DNA of 64,000 bases from Apostichopus japonicus (Eukaryota; Echinodermata; Holothuroidea; Aspidochirotida; Stichopodidae), in assembly GCF_037975245.1 (NCBI RefSeq), contig NC_092576.1:24200111-24264110 (forward strand), in the 5' to 3' direction. Both the position numbers and the translations under genes were made by a program. Below the pieces are notes generated by a model. It had not been told where the DNA came from and did no database searches. It saw only the letters and a program-made list of their open reading frames with translations. This document shows positions 60,847-64,000 of the stretch, piece after piece (positions within the stretch are counted from its first letter, which is position 1; each line of letters starts with the position of its first letter).

Positions 60847-61064
60847 GACAAGTCCTTTAAATGTTCAGAACGTAGCCCATAACGGAATATCTTCGTAACG
60901 TCTTCCTCTGTTAGTATCCTAGGCTCCCTATTAACTTGCTCTGTCTCTATGTGTATCTTCTCTACCGTCAATAATTGGTTCAATCTAAGTCCAGAATGAA
61001 GTACTATAACATCTTCCTCACACTCCTTGAAAGATTTCTTAAGGCATACACTGGTGATGGGAAT
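60847..61064 (-). CDS. LRR cassette 1, exon 1 (leucine-rich-repeat exon, phase 0-2)
   Basis: This is a 218-nt exon with acceptor TTTCCGTCAG before 61064 and donor TTGTC|GTGAGT after 60847. It starts IPITSVCLKKSFKECEED and ends ILTEEDVTKIFRYGLRSEH then LKDLS. Leucine spacing (LRLNQLLTVEKIHIE, LKDLS) fits LRR sequence. It is the paralogue of 38723-38512: the opening IPI(S/T)SV.L, both phases and the .LK(E/D)L end agree, while the middle has diverged strongly. It is the most upstream exon that I trust in the window. Confidence 0.65.
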
Positions 61065-62678
61065 CTGACGGAAAACGAAACAAACTATTAGGTTTAGCAA
61101 AAGTTTAAAGGATAGAAATGTTAACTCTCTGGTTAATGTACGTTCAATAAGTTGACTGGGTCTTTGACTTCTTTCAATTCCATGGCTCAGGGTAACATGG
61201 CGTGTATTAATATTGTCGATTTAAAAGGTGCAAAAAGAGGGGATAGGTTTTATTTATGAAAAGTAATAAATATTGGGTAAGGTATGACGAGTGTATTAAC
61301 TCTGATGACATTTAACCCATATTTTTAAGAGTGTCACCAAAAGACATTGTTCTAAATATAACAATGATATGATTCATTAAAGTAATTTATATAAATATTG
61401 GTTATGAAAACAAATAATAATGGATTTCTGGACTCCTTATAACTCCGTTGATGGCAGAAAATCCATGATTTAAATCACATCACGGATACGTTAGAGAACA
61501 TATCGTTGTAAGTGTCAAAGCTCATATTGTGTCAATGAGATACAATTGATCAGTGTTTGGCTGAATTTGATGAGAAATCGGGCTGGATGTGTTACAATCA
61601 CTGATATTCTGACAGTAGTCATTTTTACTATGACATATATTCTAGAATAAATACATAAAAGTAATCAATTAAAAAATGTCACATTTACATACTCTGAAAG
61701 AAAAATCCAATTGTAACTCCGATTAACATATATTTACCATCTTTTTTATCCAACTCGATAGATTTGGATGCACGGAATCATGATTTAACGTAGTAACGTA
61801 TTTAGATTAACACCGTTAATTAAATATATGGTCCTTTTTAAATATGTAGGCGATGGATGGGAACTGAAGGAAGGGAAGATACTTAACAGAAACAAGAACA
61901 TTATTGTAACCAGGGTGTTCACTGATTAGAATTGTTTTATTTTGTTCTTATCATATTCCGTCTCTCTTTTTTATGATTCTTTCTCATTTAGTACAATAAG
62001 CCAGTTATTGAGGTCAATGGTCATTTCAGGACAGCCTGGGTCATTATGAACTATTTTTTTATTACAACACCGTACTGTTTTCACTGTATTACTAAGATTA
62101 CGTGTGTTGTACACCCTCACTGTACATTACGTTAGATTCAAGAAGAAAACTGCTCATGTTACATCGTCGAAATCACAATGCATTTTTGTATTCTGGTTAT
62201 TTACTTTTTTTTTTAGGTATCTCTCCGTGATTGCGCTCCTTTTTGTATCTGCATGTACAGGCAAATACATAATTTTGGAAGAATGACATTGTTTCAGTCG
62301 TGTTTGGTTCCCAAAATTTTCGAAAGTAATGAATAATATGCATGACACAGGAAAAGGAAATAAATTATGAACAGGGACGTGTTGTATAATTGGTTTAAAT
62401 TATGCCCAACAATATGGTATGTCAAACTGTCATTTGAACAAATTTCGGTGGATTGAAAAGTTTATTGCATCTTTCCGAGTTTTAATTCAACCATTGTCTG
62501 AAAACCTGTTACATAGTTGACTCCTTTCCAAAGGAACAGTTTTACAAGTTTCTGAGAAATGTAGAAATGACAATTAACTAATCTTGTCATTTCAACAATT
62601 TTCTGTTGACTTGCTTCCAGGCTTTTAATTAATCAATTTCTTGTAAAATGTTAACTTATTAGGGAAAGTTATTCTTAC
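61065..62678 (-). other. Upstream intron or flank of LRR cassette 1
   Basis: AT-rich, with no NACHT-, death- or LRR-like exon seen. Confidence 0.35.
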
Positions 62679-62698
62679 CATGCAGTCTTGACAGCATT
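62679..62698 (-). other. Possible 20-nt microexon
   Basis: Between ATGTTTGTAG and ATG|GTAAGAAT the 20 bases read CCQDCM in phase 1-0, which would join the LRR exon at 61064 in phase 0. The donor is strong and the acceptor moderate. Too short to be sure. Confidence 0.2.
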
Positions 62699-62889
62699 CT
62701 ACAAACATAACATTAGTAGCAAAATATGAAACCGTAAAGGTGCCGTCAAAATGTTGAGATCATTCCACTGCAATTTTGCTGCATTTCATAATTTTGCTGC
62801 AATATGGTATATTAAACGGTATTAATTATTTGTTTCAATAATGTTGAATGGACGAGATTGATCAAATGACCGATATACCTACACCAGAG

Positions 62890-63455
62890 GGAATTTTTCT
62901 GGTGGCGAATGGAAACGACTGTGGCAAGTCTCAATTACGCAATCAAAACAAACCAGCAAAACTTTTGAAGAACCGTTGTGCTTTCCTGTTTGTTTGGCGT
63001 GATTTCCCGAAGCTACAGTATACTGGCTTACCAATATGAATATATTGCAACATATTCCAGTTGATAAGCAGGATACTGAAAGAAACAGACTGGGTTTATA
63101 ACAATTGTCACAGAAGAAATTCTACGTATCGCATATGATCCTTTCGTAGGCTTATGTAACGTTAGGCTATGTACATACGGACAGTGGTATCCACACGTTG
63201 AAGGTAAGGTTAGTATTGGGTCTACGTATGTCTACTCTAGTCTTATCTATATAGTGTACTGTAACTCTGGCCTAGTCCAAGGTCTTCAGTACAATACTCA
63301 AATGAAACAATGACATAGATTCAGCCTAAGAATGTTTATGTCTGGCTGAAGAGAGGTACTAGCCTTTGAGTTGAAAAAAATACTTTGATCAAATTGACTA
63401 ATTGAAATCCGACATTTCGTATGGTTTAAATTGCTTCGAATTGATTTCCAGAGAT
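62890..63455. repeat. Dispersed repeat, copy B (uninterrupted)
   Basis: Same-orientation relative of 45407-46605 without the 555-bp insertion. The empty site corresponds to about 63199-63270. Confidence 0.8.
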
Positions 63456-64000
63456 ACCAAGATTACGAATTTGCAATTAGTTTATTTTGTCGTTGAGGAG
63501 ACTACATGCATATAGCTTTTTGAGCAAGTATCGTAGTTAAGAACGGAGCAGTTATAAGTGAATAACGAGTCAAAGCTTTTTGGTAAAAGTCCATGATGAA
63601 CTTTTTACATAAAATCTCAACTTGGTAACTATAGAAGATCGAAAACATTTAAACTGTTCGATTCTTTAAACAGAAGAATGCTATGAGAAACGTATAGGAC
63701 TTCGTGGAAATTTCCGATAAACTTTTTTTCTGAAGAGTTGCAGATTATTCAAGAGAATCTTTTGAGCATTTCCCTCAAGGTTATCAGCTATAAATAAGAT
63801 GAAGAAGAATTATAAATCATTATGAGCACACTTTTGGAGAGAGAATTATTTACTTTGTTTATAACACCATTAACACAAGATATTGTTTTTAAATATGTGA
63901 AATAAGCTCTTTTCAATTTAGTGTTTTATCAATTACAATTCCCAATTTTTTTTGGGATGTTAACAGTTACGACTGTACAGTTTAGCCCTAGGGCAATTCC
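63456..64000. other. Right end of window, nothing secure
   Basis: A minus-strand acceptor (CTTATTTATAG before about 63788) opens a 34-codon frame (DNLEGNAQKILLNNLQLF..) without a matching donor. It is left unassigned. Confidence 0.25.

Noticed and set aside
63650-63788. Minus-strand exon DNLEGNAQKILLNNLQLF at the right end
   Set aside because: Only an acceptor is visible. No donor or family support.

Overview
This is an AT-rich, intron-rich, repeat-laden eukaryotic genomic window. It has no operons, ribosome binding sites or long reading frames. Coding sequence appears only as short exons with GT-AG splice sites, in a background of tandem repeats, foldback elements and decayed transposons. 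The gene content (multi-exon immunoglobulin-superfamily receptors and leucine-rich-repeat exons of the invertebrate NLR type) and the repeat style fit a marine invertebrate deuterostome. An echinoderm such as a sea cucumber is my best guess. That assignment is inference, not proof.

Left end (1-10.2 kb): two immunoglobulin receptor genes lie head to head. The minus-strand gene has a signal-peptide exon (4915-4828) followed by a duplicated V-C pair: V1 (4156-3872), C1 (3337-3018), V2 (2549-2265) and C2 (1349-1011). All exons are phase 1-1, except that C1 is one base short and therefore frameshifted. The plus-strand gene has a signal-peptide exon (7632-7689), a broken V exon (8689-8977), a broken C exon (from 9389) and a good serine/threonine-rich transmembrane exon (10065-10197), so it looks like a decaying receptor. 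A four-copy 62-bp tandem array and an A/C-rich block separate the two start exons.

Middle (10.2-24 kb): mainly repeats. These include a tRNA-like SINE head, a 174-bp near-perfect spacerless palindrome (11371-11544), diverged ~0.5-kb repeats with G-runs, a CTAG microsatellite and several tandem duplications.

24.9-61.1 kb, minus strand: the main discovery. Two copies of a four-exon leucine-rich-repeat cassette lie in tandem. The upstream copy is 61064-60847, 59104-59028, 57828-57770 and 57439-57320. The downstream copy is 38723-38512, 33535-33459, 28676-28618 and 24926-24891. In both copies the phases are 0-2, 2-1, 1-0 and 0-0. The second exon is 77 nt and the third is 59 nt in both. Each cassette therefore begins and ends in phase 0 and can be repeated without breaking the frame. 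The downstream copy is stretched to 13.8 kb (upstream: 3.7 kb) by intronic transposons, including an element with CAGGGCTT ends and a 6-bp target duplication (29786-31835) that contains a foldback element (30154-30574).

Between and around the cassettes are a 1.4-kb inverted-end element inserted in a 105-bp tandem repeat (42756-44161), a 555-bp inverted-repeat element inserted in a dispersed repeat whose empty-site copy lies at 62890-63455, a rearranged repeat pair (26.7 and 48.2 kb), a 64-bp minisatellite (51.5-52.0 kb) and a frameshifted relic of a transposon-associated protein gene (53.5-56.4 kb). Promoters, poly(A) sites and tRNA or rRNA genes were not recognised.
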